NCBI GenBank assembly: GCA_021730945.1
Contig: JAKFYH010000006.1
Location: 62,001 to 126,000, forward strand
Direction of reading: 5' to 3'
DNA: 64,000 nucleotides
Source: Acidobacteriota bacterium
Lineage (GTDB): Bacteria > Acidobacteriota > Vicinamibacteria > Vicinamibacterales > UBA2999
The stretch's first letter is position 1. Each line of letters starts with the position of its first letter. Under the pieces are notes generated by a model. It saw only the letters and a program-made list of their open reading frames with translations. It did no database searches and had not been told where the DNA came from. Below are positions 1 through 8,484 of the stretch, piece by piece. The position numbers and the translations under genes were made by a program.

Positions 1-405
1 CGTGACGCGGCTGGTGGCGAAGGCGGCGACGCCCAGCAGGGACAAGACCGTCGAGAAGCCCACGCCCTGTAGCAGCGCGAACAGGACGAGGCCGGTGACG
101 GTACTGATCGCCAGGTTCACGGCATAGAACGACAGCTTGGCGGCCAGCTCGGGGTCGCCGGCCAGACGATCGCTCACGGGCTGGATGAGCCGGGCCGCGG
201 CCGGCGTAACCCAGCGATGGAAATGAGGGCCGGTCAGGTCCACGTCCGGTTCGCCGCGGGCGATCTTGACGTACTCGAGCGCGTCGGTGGCGGCACCGGG
301 GTCGGCAAGACGGAAGTTCTTGAACGTTTCGTACGTCGATCCGTACAGCATCGCCAACGACATCGCGGTGACCAGCGCGTAGCGACAGGCGGTCGAGGTT
401 CGCAC
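1..405 (-). CDS. Predicted multi-pass membrane protein, 3' end beyond the window
   Basis: The reverse strand is open from about position 450 to the window edge. The protein has a hydrophobic start, a segment rich in charged and aromatic residues (EYVKIARGEPDV, then HFHRWVTPAAARLIQP), and a second membrane helix before the edge. An N-terminal helix followed by an 'ALxYxxxARG...HRW..P' stretch is seen in bacterial multi-pass membrane proteins of unknown function. I do not recognise the family with certainty. The likely start is GTG at 405, with ATG at 363 as the alternative. It lies 38 bases after the pgeF stop on the same strand, so the two may be cotranscribed. Confidence 0.5.
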   Translation of the reverse strand, partial: MRTSTACRYALVTAMSLAMLYGSTYETFKNFRLADPGAATDALEYVKIARGEPDVDLTGPHFHRWVTPAAARLIQPVSDRLAGDPELAAKLSFYAVNLAISTVTGLVLFALLQGVGFSTVLSLLGVAAFATSRVT

Positions 406-443
406 GTTCCCGGTATGGTATCCAATGTCGCCCGGGGTGCGAG

Positions 444-1223
444 TCAGATTACGGCCGGAACCGCGATCACCGCCGCCATGCGTCCAGCGCGTTCGCCGGC
501 CGAGCGATACGAGTCGAAGACGTCAGGATGGGCGAGTGTACTCAGGCCACACGTGAAGATCTGGTCGGGCGGGACTCCTGCAGCCCGCAGCTGATCGCGA
601 TTGGCCGACCACAAATCGAGGGTCAGCCGCGACTGACGGCGCTCGAACCATGTGGACAATTCGGCCTGGGTGTGTCCGGCCTGTTGAAACGCTTCCATCA
701 ACGACTCACCCACTTCGTAATCGTCGGGGCCGATGCTCGGCCCGATTGCGGCCACCAGGTTGGCAGGGTCGGTGCCGAAATGGCGCCGCATCTGCTCGAT
801 CGCCGTTGGCGCCACCCGCGCGCAGGTACCACGCCAGCCGGCGTGAATGGCGGCGGCGGCGCCGCCGGTTCGGTCCGCAACCAGGATCGGCACGCAGTCG
901 GCGACCAGGACCGCCAGCACCAGGCCCGGCACGTTCGCGACCACGGCGTCGCCATCGGGCCGGTCGTCGGCATCGGAGGGTCCTGTGTCGCCCTGCTTCA
1001 GCACCCGCACCACATTGCCATGCACCTGCTTGACCCGCCTCAACTGACCCGGCGCGGCGCCGACTGACGCCGCGGCGGCGGCCCACCCCTGCAGGTCCGG
1101 CAACCGCAGTTGCTTCGAGGTAAACGCGTGTTGCGCGATCGCCTCAAGTGGCGTGCACCGCAACGCGCGGCCCCAAGGCTCGACGGTCCAATGAAATGCG
1201 GCGTCCGGAGCCGGCGGTGTCAT
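444..1223 (-). CDS. pgeF: Peptidoglycan editing factor / multicopper oxidase-like purine nucleoside phosphorylase
   Basis: This 259-aa protein belongs to the YfiH/PgeF (DUF152, 'laccase-domain') family. Members act on purine nucleosides, and in E. coli they prevent misincorporation of L-serine into the muropeptide stem. The three family metal and catalytic positions are visible: His68 in QVHGN, Cys110 in VADCVPI and His127 in AIHAGWRG. The ATG at 1223 is preferred over an upstream TTG because GGAGG sits six bases before it. The gene often lies near ftsZ in other bacteria, as here, where it is about 2.3 kb from the end of ftsZ. Confidence 0.92.
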   Translation of the reverse strand: MTPPAPDAAFHWTVEPWGRALRCTPLEAIAQHAFTSKQLRLPDLQGWAAAAASVGAAPGQLRRVKQVHGNVVRVLKQGDTGPSDADDRPDGDAVVANVPGLVLAVLVADCVPILVADRTGGAAAAIHAGWRGTCARVAPTAIEQMRRHFGTDPANLVAAIGPSIGPDDYEVGESLMEAFQQAGHTQAELSTWFERRQSRLTLDLWSANRDQLRAAGVPPDQIFTCGLSTLAHPDVFDSYRSAGERAGRMAAVIAVPAVI

Positions 1224-1354
1224 CGCGCGCCTCCGGCCACAGCGCAACCTGGGTTGTCATTCGCTCCGACGTGCGCCGCGCGATCCGCCAGATTACGGGC
1301 CTTTCGCCTTGGCATCGCCCTTGATATCTCCCCAACCGTGTAGCAACCGAACGT

Positions 1355-1377
1355 GACGGCGCGCCCGACGCGCCGTC
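1355..1377 (+). other. Perfect 9-bp hairpin in the leader of the SpoVG-like gene
   Basis: GACGGCGCG and its exact reverse complement flank a five-base loop. The hairpin ends 14 bases before the ATG at 1392, just before a GGAG ribosome site. It could modulate translation or be part of an operator. No U-tract follows, so it is not an intrinsic terminator. The rest of the 1224-1391 gap shows nothing else I can name. Confidence 0.45.
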
Positions 1378-1391
1378 GACTGGAGTAAACC

Positions 1392-1694
1392 ATGGTGGTC
1401 AAGATCATGCCGAACGACAAGGGAACGCCGTCAGGAAAACTGGCGGACGCGGAAGTGCACTTCACGGATGGAGAATTGGAGGGGCTGCGGCTGCTCGGAT
1501 TTGCGGTGTGGGAGCGCCGCACCGGCGTCGGCCGCAACGTCACCTTCCCCGCCCGCACTTACTCGGTAAACGGCGAGCGGCGGAGCTTCTCGCTGCTCCG
1601 GCCGGTGACCGATCAGACCGCGCAAGACAAGGTGCGCGACCTGGTGCTGCAGGCATACTCGGAATACGAAGCCCAGGCGGCCGTGGCCAGTTGA
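1392..1694 (+). CDS. Small SpoVG-like protein
   Basis: This 100-aa protein has an N-terminal beta-rich part (AEVHFTDGELEGLRLLGFAV), a turn ending in VTFPARTY, a short strand (RRSFSLLRPV) and a C-terminal helix (KVRDLVLQAYSEY). The order and spacing resemble SpoVG, a small nucleic-acid-binding regulator with the pattern 'IRVIxGxxGLFVAMPS...DIAHPI...AVLxxY'. The match is by eye and partial, so homology is a hypothesis. The start is supported by GGAG eight bases upstream. It is transcribed towards the end of the dcw cluster, and the two stops are 37 bases apart. Confidence 0.6.
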   Translation: MVVKIMPNDKGTPSGKLADAEVHFTDGELEGLRLLGFAVWERRTGVGRNVTFPARTYSVNGERRSFSLLRPVTDQTAQDKVRDLVLQAYSEYEAQAAVAS

Positions 1695-1731
1695 AAGGCG
1701 CCGCGACGACGCCGGCTGTCGTGCCGGATCA

Positions 1732-3474
1732 TCAACTGATCACCGGCAGCAGCGCCGCGTTCTCCTTGGCGCGCTTGGGCGGCAAGGTCCACTCGGCGCG
1801 GGTGCTCTTGTCGAACTCGGCACGGAAGAACGGTTCCTTCATGCCGCCGTCGATGATGTTCCAGGGCAGCACGGCGTCGTTGGAGCGGTCGCGGTAGATG
1901 TAGAAATCGCCGTCGAGGCCGGCGTCGGCCAGGGCGCGCCGCCATTGGCCGCCGTTGGCCTCGGCATGTTCGATGGCCGGGGCAATGCGACGGTCGCCGA
2001 GCGACAGCAGCGCCTGGTAGTACGAGTGGCGCTCGCTCTTGATGTTGAAGTAGACATTGTCGACGTCGGCGACCAGCGAGCGCAGGCGCTTCATCTTGGC
2101 TTCGATGACCTCGGTCCGCTCCATGGGCAACCACTGGTAGGCGGTGCCGGGCTTGGGAACCAGCGGGTTCACGCTCGCGACGATCCGGCCGATGCGTCCG
2201 CGCGGCCGGGCGTGCTTGAGCATGATCTCGTGGATCTGCAAAGTAAGGTCGCGAATGGCCACCAGGTCGTCATCGTCCTCGGTGGGCAGGCCGATCATGT
2301 AATACAGCTTCAGGCTCTCAATGCCGCTCGAGAAGATCAACTCGGCGCTATCGAGGATCTCGGCATTGGTCACCGTCTTGTTGATGACCCGGCGCAGGCG
2401 ATCCGATCCGGTTTCGGGAGCGATGGTCAGCGTGCGCTCGCCGCTCTCTTTGAGCAGGGAGACAATCGTCGGGGTCAGGTCGTCGAGGCGCAACGAGGCC
2501 GGGCTGATGGAGTAGCCCATGTCGCGCAGGCTGCGCAGGATGTGCTCGATGTCGGGGTGATCGCACAAGGCGATCGACACCAGGCCGGCCTTCGATGAGT
2601 GCGCGCGCGCGGCCCGGGCCAGGGCGAGGATGCGTTCGGTTGGAAAGGCACGGACCGGCAGGTAGTTGTAGCCCGCCCAGCAGAACCGGCACAGGTTGGC
2701 GCAGCCGCGCACCACTTCGATCAGGAAGCGCGAGCCGAACTCGGTGTCGGGCGTAAAGATGGTGGTGGACGGCGGGTCGACGGCTTCGGTGGTCTTGAGC
2801 GCGGCCTTCCGCACGACCGGCGGCGCACCGGTGCCTTCGCGCGGCACGTAACGGGCGATGGTACCGTCGGCGGCATACTCGACGTCGTAGAACGACGGAA
2901 TGTAGTAGCCGCGAGCCTGGGCGAGACGCCTGAGCTGCTCGCTGCGGGAGGTGGTCGCCATGGCCTCGACCAGGGCGGGCACCAGCGCCTCGCCTTCGCC
3001 GGCCGCGATCGCGTCGGCGAACATCGCCAGCGGCTCGGGGTTCACGAAGGTCACCGCGCCGCCAATCACCACCAGGGGGTGGGTATAGTCGCGGTCGGCT
3101 GCGCGCAGCGGCACGCCGGCCAGCCGCAGCATGGTGAGCACGTTGGTGTAGTCCCACTCGAACGACACCGAGAACGCGATGATGTCGAACTCGGCCACCG
3201 GCGTCTGCGATTCGATGGTGACAATGCGCGTGCCGGCCTCGCGCAGGGCCGCCAGTTCCTGCTTGGGCGGCAGGAACGCGCGCTCGCAGACGATATCGGG
3301 TTGGTCGTTGAACAGCCGGTAGATGGTCTGGAAGCCGAGATTCGACATCCCGACGAAATAGGTGTTGGGGAAAATCAGGGCAACCCGCAGCCGGTTGGCG
3401 TGCGGCTTGCGCACGTAGCCAATTTCTTTGGAGAGGATTTCCTGTGCGATCTCGCGTTGGTGCCGCGGTTTCAT
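1732..3474 (-). CDS. Radical SAM protein with N-terminal B12-binding-like domain, function unknown
   Basis: This 580-aa protein has a cobalamin-binding-like Rossmann region (residues about 25-170) and a radical SAM barrel with the iron-sulfur cluster cysteines C258, C262 and C265 (RGCANLCRFCWAGYNY). It matches a large uncharacterised radical SAM family (TIGR03960 type), often encoded beside a DUF2344 protein. The classical B12 motif DxHxxG is not visible. The frame stays open upstream into ftsZ, but coding similarity begins at MKPRHQREIAQEIL, so the ATG at 3474 was chosen. It is last in the dcw transcription unit, 79 bases after ftsZ. The substrate is unknown; RNA or tRNA modification is possible. 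Confidence 0.85.
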   Translation of the reverse strand: MKPRHQREIAQEILSKEIGYVRKPHANRLRVALIFPNTYFVGMSNLGFQTIYRLFNDQPDIVCERAFLPPKQELAALREAGTRIVTIESQTPVAEFDIIAFSVSFEWDYTNVLTMLRLAGVPLRAADRDYTHPLVVIGGAVTFVNPEPLAMFADAIAAGEGEALVPALVEAMATTSRSEQLRRLAQARGYYIPSFYDVEYAADGTIARYVPREGTGAPPVVRKAALKTTEAVDPPSTTIFTPDTEFGSRFLIEVVRGCANLCRFCWAGYNYLPVRAFPTERILALARAARAHSSKAGLVSIALCDHPDIEHILRSLRDMGYSISPASLRLDDLTPTIVSLLKESGERTLTIAPETGSDRLRRVINKTVTNAEILDSAELIFSSGIESLKLYYMIGLPTEDDDDLVAIRDLTLQIHEIMLKHARPRGRIGRIVASVNPLVPKPGTAYQWLPMERTEVIEAKMKRLRSLVADVDNVYFNIKSERHSYYQALLSLGDRRIAPAIEHAEANGGQWRRALADAGLDGDFYIYRDRSNDAVLPWNIIDGGMKEPFFRAEFDKSTRAEWTLPPKRAKENAALLPVIS

Positions 3475-3553
3475 CTCAAAGCCAGGGGGTCGTCGACCTG
3501 CGCCTGCACAGGCACCGGTCGCGGCTCCCCTGGATCTGTCTACTGTATCAGTC

Positions 3554-4819
3554 CTACCCTTCGCTCCGCCGGAGGAAGGCCGGGACGTCAAGGTCGAGGT
3601 TGAGGTCCAGTTCACCGGACGGATCGGGCGACGCCAGCGGGATATCGCCGCCGTTCTGGCCAACCGCGATCGGCCGCGCCTGCGCCACCGGCAGGTCGAG
3701 CGCCGGCCGGCGCACGATGGCGGCCCGCGGCTGACCCACCGGCTGGGTGTCGACGCGAATCGGCGACGAGTAGGCCGACATGTCGACCGGCGTCTGCATG
3801 GGCGCATGGGCCGGGGTCGAGCGCTCGGTCTTGGCGTGATCGAATCCGGTGGCGATCACCGTGATCTTCACCTTGTTGGTCAGCCCCTTGTCGACCACCG
3901 CGCCGAAGATGATGTTGGCGTCCTCGTGGGCCGATTCCTGGATGATGGTGAGCGCCTCGTTGACTTCCATCAGCGACATGTCGGGGCCGCCAGTGACGTT
4001 CACGATCACGCCGCGCGCCCCCTTGACCGAGGCATCTTCCAGCAGCGGACTGGAAATGGCGCGGTTGGCGGCATCGACCGCGCGGGCCGTCCCCTCGGCG
4101 GTGGCCGTGCCCATCATGGCTACGCCCATGCCCGACATGATGGTCTTGACGTCGGCGAAGTCGAGGTTGATCAGCCCCGGCACGAGGATCAGGTCCGAGA
4201 TGCCCTGGATCGCCTGCCGCAGCACATCGTCGGCGGTGACGAAGGCATCGAGCATCGAGGTGTCGCGTGCGATCACCGAGAGCAGCCGCTCGTTCGGGAT
4301 GGTGATCACGGTGTCGACCGCGTCGCGCAGCGAGTCGAGGCCGGCCTCGGCCTGGCGGAAACGCTTCTTGCCCTCGAACTTGAACGGCTTGGTCACCACC
4401 GCGATGGTGAGGGCGCCCAGTTCGGTGGCCAGGCTGGCGATCACCGGCGCGGCGCCGGTGCCGGTGCCGCCGCCAAGTCCGGTGGTGACAAACACCATGT
4501 CGGCGCCCGACAGCGCCTGGATCAGGGCATCGGTGTCCTCCAGCGCGGCCTGCCGGCCGACGTTGGGATCGGCGCCGGCGCCCAGCCCCTTGGTCAGCTT
4601 GCCGCCAATCTGGATCTTCACCGGCGCCGGGTTGGCCTTGAGCGCCTGGGCGTCGGTGTTGGCCACCATGAACTCGACGCCCGAGATGCCGGCCTGCACC
4701 ATGCGTGACACGGCATTGCTGCCACCGCCGCCGACGCCTATCACCTTGATTCGCGCGCCCATGCGCGTCTCTTCGTCGAGCGTGAGCCGCAGCGCCTCGA
4801 AGCCGTCCTGGTCCGCCAT
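3554..4819 (-). CDS. ftsZ: Cell division GTPase FtsZ
   Basis: FtsZ is the tubulin homologue that polymerises into the Z ring. The 421-aa product has the N-terminal [14 protein letters not shown] loop, the tubulin signature GGGTGTG (residues 116-122) and the synergy-loop NLDFAD. A variable, proline-rich linker follows from about residue 325. The C-terminal peptide DVPAFLRR binds FtsA and similar partners. AGGAGG lies four bases before the ATG. The gene follows ftsA after 71 bases, a gap that might carry its own promoter, though I see no convincing one. Confidence 0.98.
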   Translation of the reverse strand: MADQDGFEALRLTLDEETRMGARIKVIGVGGGGSNAVSRMVQAGISGVEFMVANTDAQALKANPAPVKIQIGGKLTKGLGAGADPNVGRQAALEDTDALIQALSGADMVFVTTGLGGGTGTGAAPVIASLATELGALTIAVVTKPFKFEGKKRFRQAEAGLDSLRDAVDTVITIPNERLLSVIARDTSMLDAFVTADDVLRQAIQGISDLILVPGLINLDFADVKTIMSGMGVAMMGTATAEGTARAVDAANRAISSPLLEDASVKGARGVIVNVTGGPDMSLMEVNEALTIIQESAHEDANIIFGAVVDKGLTNKVKITVIATGFDHAKTERSTPAHAPMQTPVDMSAYSSPIRVDTQPVGQPRAAIVRRPALDLPVAQARPIAVGQNGGDIPLASPDPSGELDLNLDLDVPAFLRRSEG

Positions 4820-4890
4820 CGTGCCTCCTCCTGAAACCGTGTCGATTCGTTCTGTTTGTCTTCGGTGTCCGGATCCCGGATCACAATTCG

Positions 4891-6123
4891 CTAGAAGAAC
4901 TCTTTGAAAACGGTCCGCAGCTTGCCCATCACCCGGGTGAGCGCGCCGCCGCCGCTGGCTCCCGCCGCTGGTCCGCGATGGCGGGCGGCATAGAGCACCA
5001 GCCCGACCCCGGTGGCAAAGGCGGGATTGCTGACGTGATCGGCCAGGCCGCCGACGCCGGCCGGGCTGCCGCGCCGGATGGGCAGGTCGAAGATCTGCTC
5101 GGCGATCTCCGCCATGCCTTCGAGCTGCGCCCCGCCGCCGGCCAGCACGAGCCCGGAGTTCAGGGATTTCTCGTAACCGGCCTTGCTGATCTCGTCCCAG
5201 ATCAGGTGGAACATCTCCTCCGCGCGGGGCTGCAGGATGTCGGAGAGAATGCGCCGCGCCATGACCCGCGGCCGCCTGCCGCCGACGCTGGCGACGTCGA
5301 TGGTCTCGTCTTCCTCGACCATTGACGACAGTGCGCAGCCGGCGCGCCGCTTGACCTTCTCGGCGTCGGGAATCGGCGTGCGCAGACCGACCGCGATGTC
5401 GTTGGTGAAGTGATCACCGCCCACCGCGATCACCGCGGTGTGCCACAGGCTGCCACGCTCGAAAATCGCCAGGTCGGCGGTGCCGCCACCGATGTCAACC
5501 ACGGCCACGCCGAGCTCTTTTTCGTCGGGGGTCAGCACCGTCTCCGATGCGGCGAGCTGCCCGATCACCGTGTCGATGACCTCCACCCCGGCGCGATTGA
5601 CGCACGCCACCAGGTTCTGGGTCGCAGTCTGGCTGCCGGTGATGATGTGCACGTTGACCTCGAGCCGGGCCCCGGTCAGTCCCACCGGCGCGCCAATGCC
5701 CTCCTGCTCGTCGACGACAAAGTCCTGGGGCAGCACGTGCAGGATCTCGCGGCCGGCCGGCAGCGACACCGCCCGCGCCGCGTCGATCGCCCGCCGCACA
5801 TCATCGCGCGTCACCTCGCGGTTCTTGCCGGCGACCGCGACCACGCCGCGGCTGTTGAAACCCTTGATGTGGGGGCCGCTGATTGCCAGGTGCACGGAGC
5901 CCACCTCGACGCCGGCCATCAACTCGGCTTCCTCGATCGACTTCTTGATCGACTCGACCGCCGCCTCGAGATTGACGACCACCCCGCGCTTGAGGCCCTT
6001 CGACTCGGCAACCCCGATGCCGATCACGTCGACACCGCCCTCGTCCAGCAGCTCACCGACCACGGTGCATACCTTGGTCGTGCCGATGTCGAGCCCCACT
6101 ACGTAGCGTTCCTGTCGTGCCAC
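4891..6123 (-). CDS. ftsA: Cell division protein FtsA
   Basis: FtsA is an actin-like ATPase that tethers FtsZ to the membrane. The 410-aa product begins with the phosphate-1 loop [10 protein letters not shown] and carries the second nucleotide motif [14 protein letters not shown] and the late glycine loop [12 protein letters not shown]. It ends in a short amphipathic helix (LRTVFKEFF), the membrane-targeting sequence of the family. The start is GTG with GGGGAGG just upstream. It lies 16 bases after ftsQ in the same operon. Confidence 0.98.
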   Translation of the reverse strand: MARQERYVVGLDIGTTKVCTVVGELLDEGGVDVIGIGVAESKGLKRGVVVNLEAAVESIKKSIEEAELMAGVEVGSVHLAISGPHIKGFNSRGVVAVAGKNREVTRDDVRRAIDAARAVSLPAGREILHVLPQDFVVDEQEGIGAPVGLTGARLEVNVHIITGSQTATQNLVACVNRAGVEVIDTVIGQLAASETVLTPDEKELGVAVVDIGGGTADLAIFERGSLWHTAVIAVGGDHFTNDIAVGLRTPIPDAEKVKRRAGCALSSMVEEDETIDVASVGGRRPRVMARRILSDILQPRAEEMFHLIWDEISKAGYEKSLNSGLVLAGGGAQLEGMAEIAEQIFDLPIRRGSPAGVGGLADHVSNPAFATGVGLVLYAARHRGPAAGASGGGALTRVMGKLRTVFKEFF

Positions 6124-6139
6124 GATACCTCCCCGTCCT

Positions 6140-7003
6140 CTACCGTCTCGCCTGCGCCTGCGGTACTTTCACCGGGCGCACGTACAACCGTTCGTCGAAC
6201 CGCAAGTCCACGTAATCAATGTCCGACAGCCGCTCGCGCAGCGCCGGCTGCAAATCCAGGTACTGCTGCAGGCGCGCGGAGAAGTCGGTATCGCCCAGCC
6301 GCAACAGCGCCGTGTCACCGTCGAGAATGACCACCGCGTTGTGCAGGTCGGTGACGTCAATCTGCGACACCCGCTGCATCAGTTCCGGCCGCGACGACAA
6401 CGCGCCGATCACCCGGCCGGCAAACTCGGTGCGCGCCATGTCGATCAGGGCGCTGCCCTCGCTGGGCACGGTGGCCAAACCATCGATAATCGGCAGGTCG
6501 ATGTCGGCGTAGGCCGGGCCGTACTCGTCGACGATGACGCCCCTGGCGTCGATCAAGTACAACGACGTGCCGATCCGGCCGACGCCCATCGGGACCCGCT
6601 CGTGGACCATGATCTCCAGCGTCGCCGGCAGCACCCGGCGGATAACGGCGCGCTCCACCCACGGCGAGGCCAACAATCGCTGCTGCCACTCGCCGATCCG
6701 AATGGTCAGGATGTTCTCGCCGCGCAGGCCGTCCACCAGCGCCAGGACCTCGCCAGTCGACAGGCGGTGATGACCGCGCACCACGAGGTGGCTGACCTGC
6801 AGCGACTCGGCGGCGACAACCGCGGTGACCCCGAGGTAACCGCCATATCCGAGAACGGAGGCGATCGCCAAGACCCGGAGCGCCAGCCAGGCCTGCCGCC
6901 AGGCCGGCGTGCGCTTGCGCGACGGCTTGACGTGACCGCGGCGGAAACGCTTGTCAGTGCCGGCGGCCACCGACTGCGGGGTCTGTCGTGGAAGGCCCGC
7001 CAT
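6140..7003 (-). CDS. ftsQ: Cell division protein FtsQ/DivIB
   Basis: FtsQ is a bitopic divisome protein that joins FtsA/FtsZ to FtsL and the septal synthase. The 287-aa product has a basic cytoplasmic N-terminus, one transmembrane helix at about residues 37-58, a POTRA domain (SHLVVRGHHRLSTGEVL onwards) and a beta-rich FtsQ domain ending near residue 280. The ATG shares its first base with the TAA stop of murC (TAATG), which indicates coupled translation. Confidence 0.95.
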   Translation of the reverse strand: MAGLPRQTPQSVAAGTDKRFRRGHVKPSRKRTPAWRQAWLALRVLAIASVLGYGGYLGVTAVVAAESLQVSHLVVRGHHRLSTGEVLALVDGLRGENILTIRIGEWQQRLLASPWVERAVIRRVLPATLEIMVHERVPMGVGRIGTSLYLIDARGVIVDEYGPAYADIDLPIIDGLATVPSEGSALIDMARTEFAGRVIGALSSRPELMQRVSQIDVTDLHNAVVILDGDTALLRLGDTDFSARLQQYLDLQPALRERLSDIDYVDLRFDERLYVRPVKVPQAQARR

Positions 7004-8427
7004 TACCGCGCTCCCCGCGGGCCATGCCGCCGCTCGAGTTCGGTGACCAGCGCTGAAGCCAGGCCGCCAATCGAGCCCGCGCCAAGGGTCAGCACAAGGT
7101 CGCCGGGACGCGCCAGGTCGGCCACGGCAGCGGCGACCTCTTCCAGGCGCTTGACCACATGCGCCGGTCGCGCGCGGTCGGCGCTCACGACCGCGGCCAG
7201 GGCCTCGACCGTGATGCCGGCAATCGGCGGTTCGCCGGCCGCATAGATGTCGGTGAGCACCACTTCGTCGGCGGCCGCGAGTGCCTGCCCAAACTCAGGC
7301 ATCAGGTCGCGCGTGCGGGTGTAGCGATGCGGTTGGAACGCCACGACGATGCGCCCCGGCCGGGCGGCACGGGCGGCCGCCAGGACCGCGGCAATCTCGG
7401 TCGGGTGGTGCCCGTAGTCATCGACGACGGTGACGCCATTGACGATGCCGCGTTGCTCGAACCGGCGCTCGGCGCCGTGGAACTCCGCCAGCGCGGCGGC
7501 GATCTTCGCGAACGGCACATCGAGCTCGAGGCCGACGGCAACCGCCGCGAGGGCGTTGCGGACCGAGTGCCGCCCCGGCACGGCCAGGGTCAGCAGGCCG
7601 AGTTCATGCGTCGCGCCGTCGCGGCGCTGGACCACTTCGCAGCGCGAGCCAAAACCCTCGAGCACCACGTCCATTGCGCTGATGTCGAATGGACCGGTCG
7701 AGGTGGGGCCATCGGTGATTCCGTAGGTGACGACGCGGCGGGTGAAGCGTGGCAGCACCAGCGACAGCTCCGCATCGTCGGCGCACGCCACCACGGCGCC
7801 GTAGAACGGCACCTTGTTGGCGAAGTCGACAAACGCCTGCTGCAGGTCGGCGAATCCGCCGTACGCGTCCATATGCTCGCGATCGATATTCGTAATCACC
7901 GCCACCGCCGGCGAGAGCTTGAGAAACGAGCGATCGCTCTCGTCGGCCTCCGCCACCATGTATTCGCCGCGGCCGAGCCGCGCGTTGCTGCCAAAGGCAC
8001 TGAGCCGTCCGCCGATCACCGCCGTCGGATCGAGCCCGGCGCGCTCGAGTACCAGCGCGATCATCGACGTGGTGCTGGTCTTGCCGTGCGCACCGGCCAC
8101 CGCAATGCCGAACCGCAGGCGCATCAGCTCGGCCAGCATCTCGGCGCGCGGGATCACCGGAATCCGCCGCGCCCTGGCCTCAACCACTTCGGGGTTGTCG
8201 GGCCGCACCGCCGACGAATACACGACGACGTCCGCCGCGCCGATATTCACCGCGCTGTGGCCGGCGGCAATCGTCACCCCGAGGCTGGCGAGCCGGTCGG
8301 TCACCGCCGATTGCTTCGCATCCGAGCCCGACACCGCGTAGCCGAGGTTGGCCAGCAGCTCCGCGATGCCGCTCATGCCAATCCCGCCGACGCCGATGAA
8401 GTGCACGCGCCTGGTCTTACCCAACAC
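7003..8427 (-). CDS. murC: UDP-N-acetylmuramate--L-alanine ligase
   Basis: MurC adds L-alanine to UDP-MurNAc, the first amino-acid step of the peptidoglycan stem. The product has the Rossmann start VHFIGVGGIGMSGIAELL, the ATP P-loop GAHGKTSTT and the DDYGHHPTEI motif of Mur ligases. GTG at 8427 is preferred (474 aa), with GAGG at a suitable distance. A TTG at 8442 overlaps that ribosome site and is less likely. The 57-base gap after murG holds a micro-repeat. No murB or ddl lies between murC and ftsQ, where many bacteria have them. Confidence 0.96.
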   Translation of the reverse strand: MLGKTRRVHFIGVGGIGMSGIAELLANLGYAVSGSDAKQSAVTDRLASLGVTIAAGHSAVNIGAADVVVYSSAVRPDNPEVVEARARRIPVIPRAEMLAELMRLRFGIAVAGAHGKTSTTSMIALVLERAGLDPTAVIGGRLSAFGSNARLGRGEYMVAEADESDRSFLKLSPAVAVITNIDREHMDAYGGFADLQQAFVDFANKVPFYGAVVACADDAELSLVLPRFTRRVVTYGITDGPTSTGPFDISAMDVVLEGFGSRCEVVQRRDGATHELGLLTLAVPGRHSVRNALAAVAVGLELDVPFAKIAAALAEFHGAERRFEQRGIVNGVTVVDDYGHHPTEIAAVLAAARAARPGRIVVAFQPHRYTRTRDLMPEFGQALAAADEVVLTDIYAAGEPPIAGITVEALAAVVSADRARPAHVVKRLEEVAAAVADLARPGDLVLTLGAGSIGGLASALVTELERRHGPRGAR

Positions 8428-8443
8428 AGATGGCAACCTCAAT

Positions 8444-8469
8444 CCAGGGCCACAGATGACGCCGATGAC
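8444..8469. repeat. Interspersed micro-repeat, 'CCAGGGCCACAGATGAC' family
   Basis: The 17 bases CCAGGGCCACAGATGAC are identical to part of the tandem copy at 38428, about 30 kb away. The next bases continue in the same ...GATGAC rhythm. It fills the murG-murC joint immediately upstream of the murC ribosome site. Confidence 0.6.
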
Positions 8470-8484
8470 CTAGACATCGCTGAC

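Noticed and set aside
1695-1731. Terminator between the SpoVG-like gene and the convergent radical SAM gene
   Set aside because: The short GC-rich inverted bases have no U-tract on either strand.
3475-3807. N-terminal extension of the radical SAM protein into ftsZ
   Set aside because: The frame is open, but the residues are an Arg/Ser-rich out-of-frame reading of ftsZ. Family-like sequence begins at 3474.
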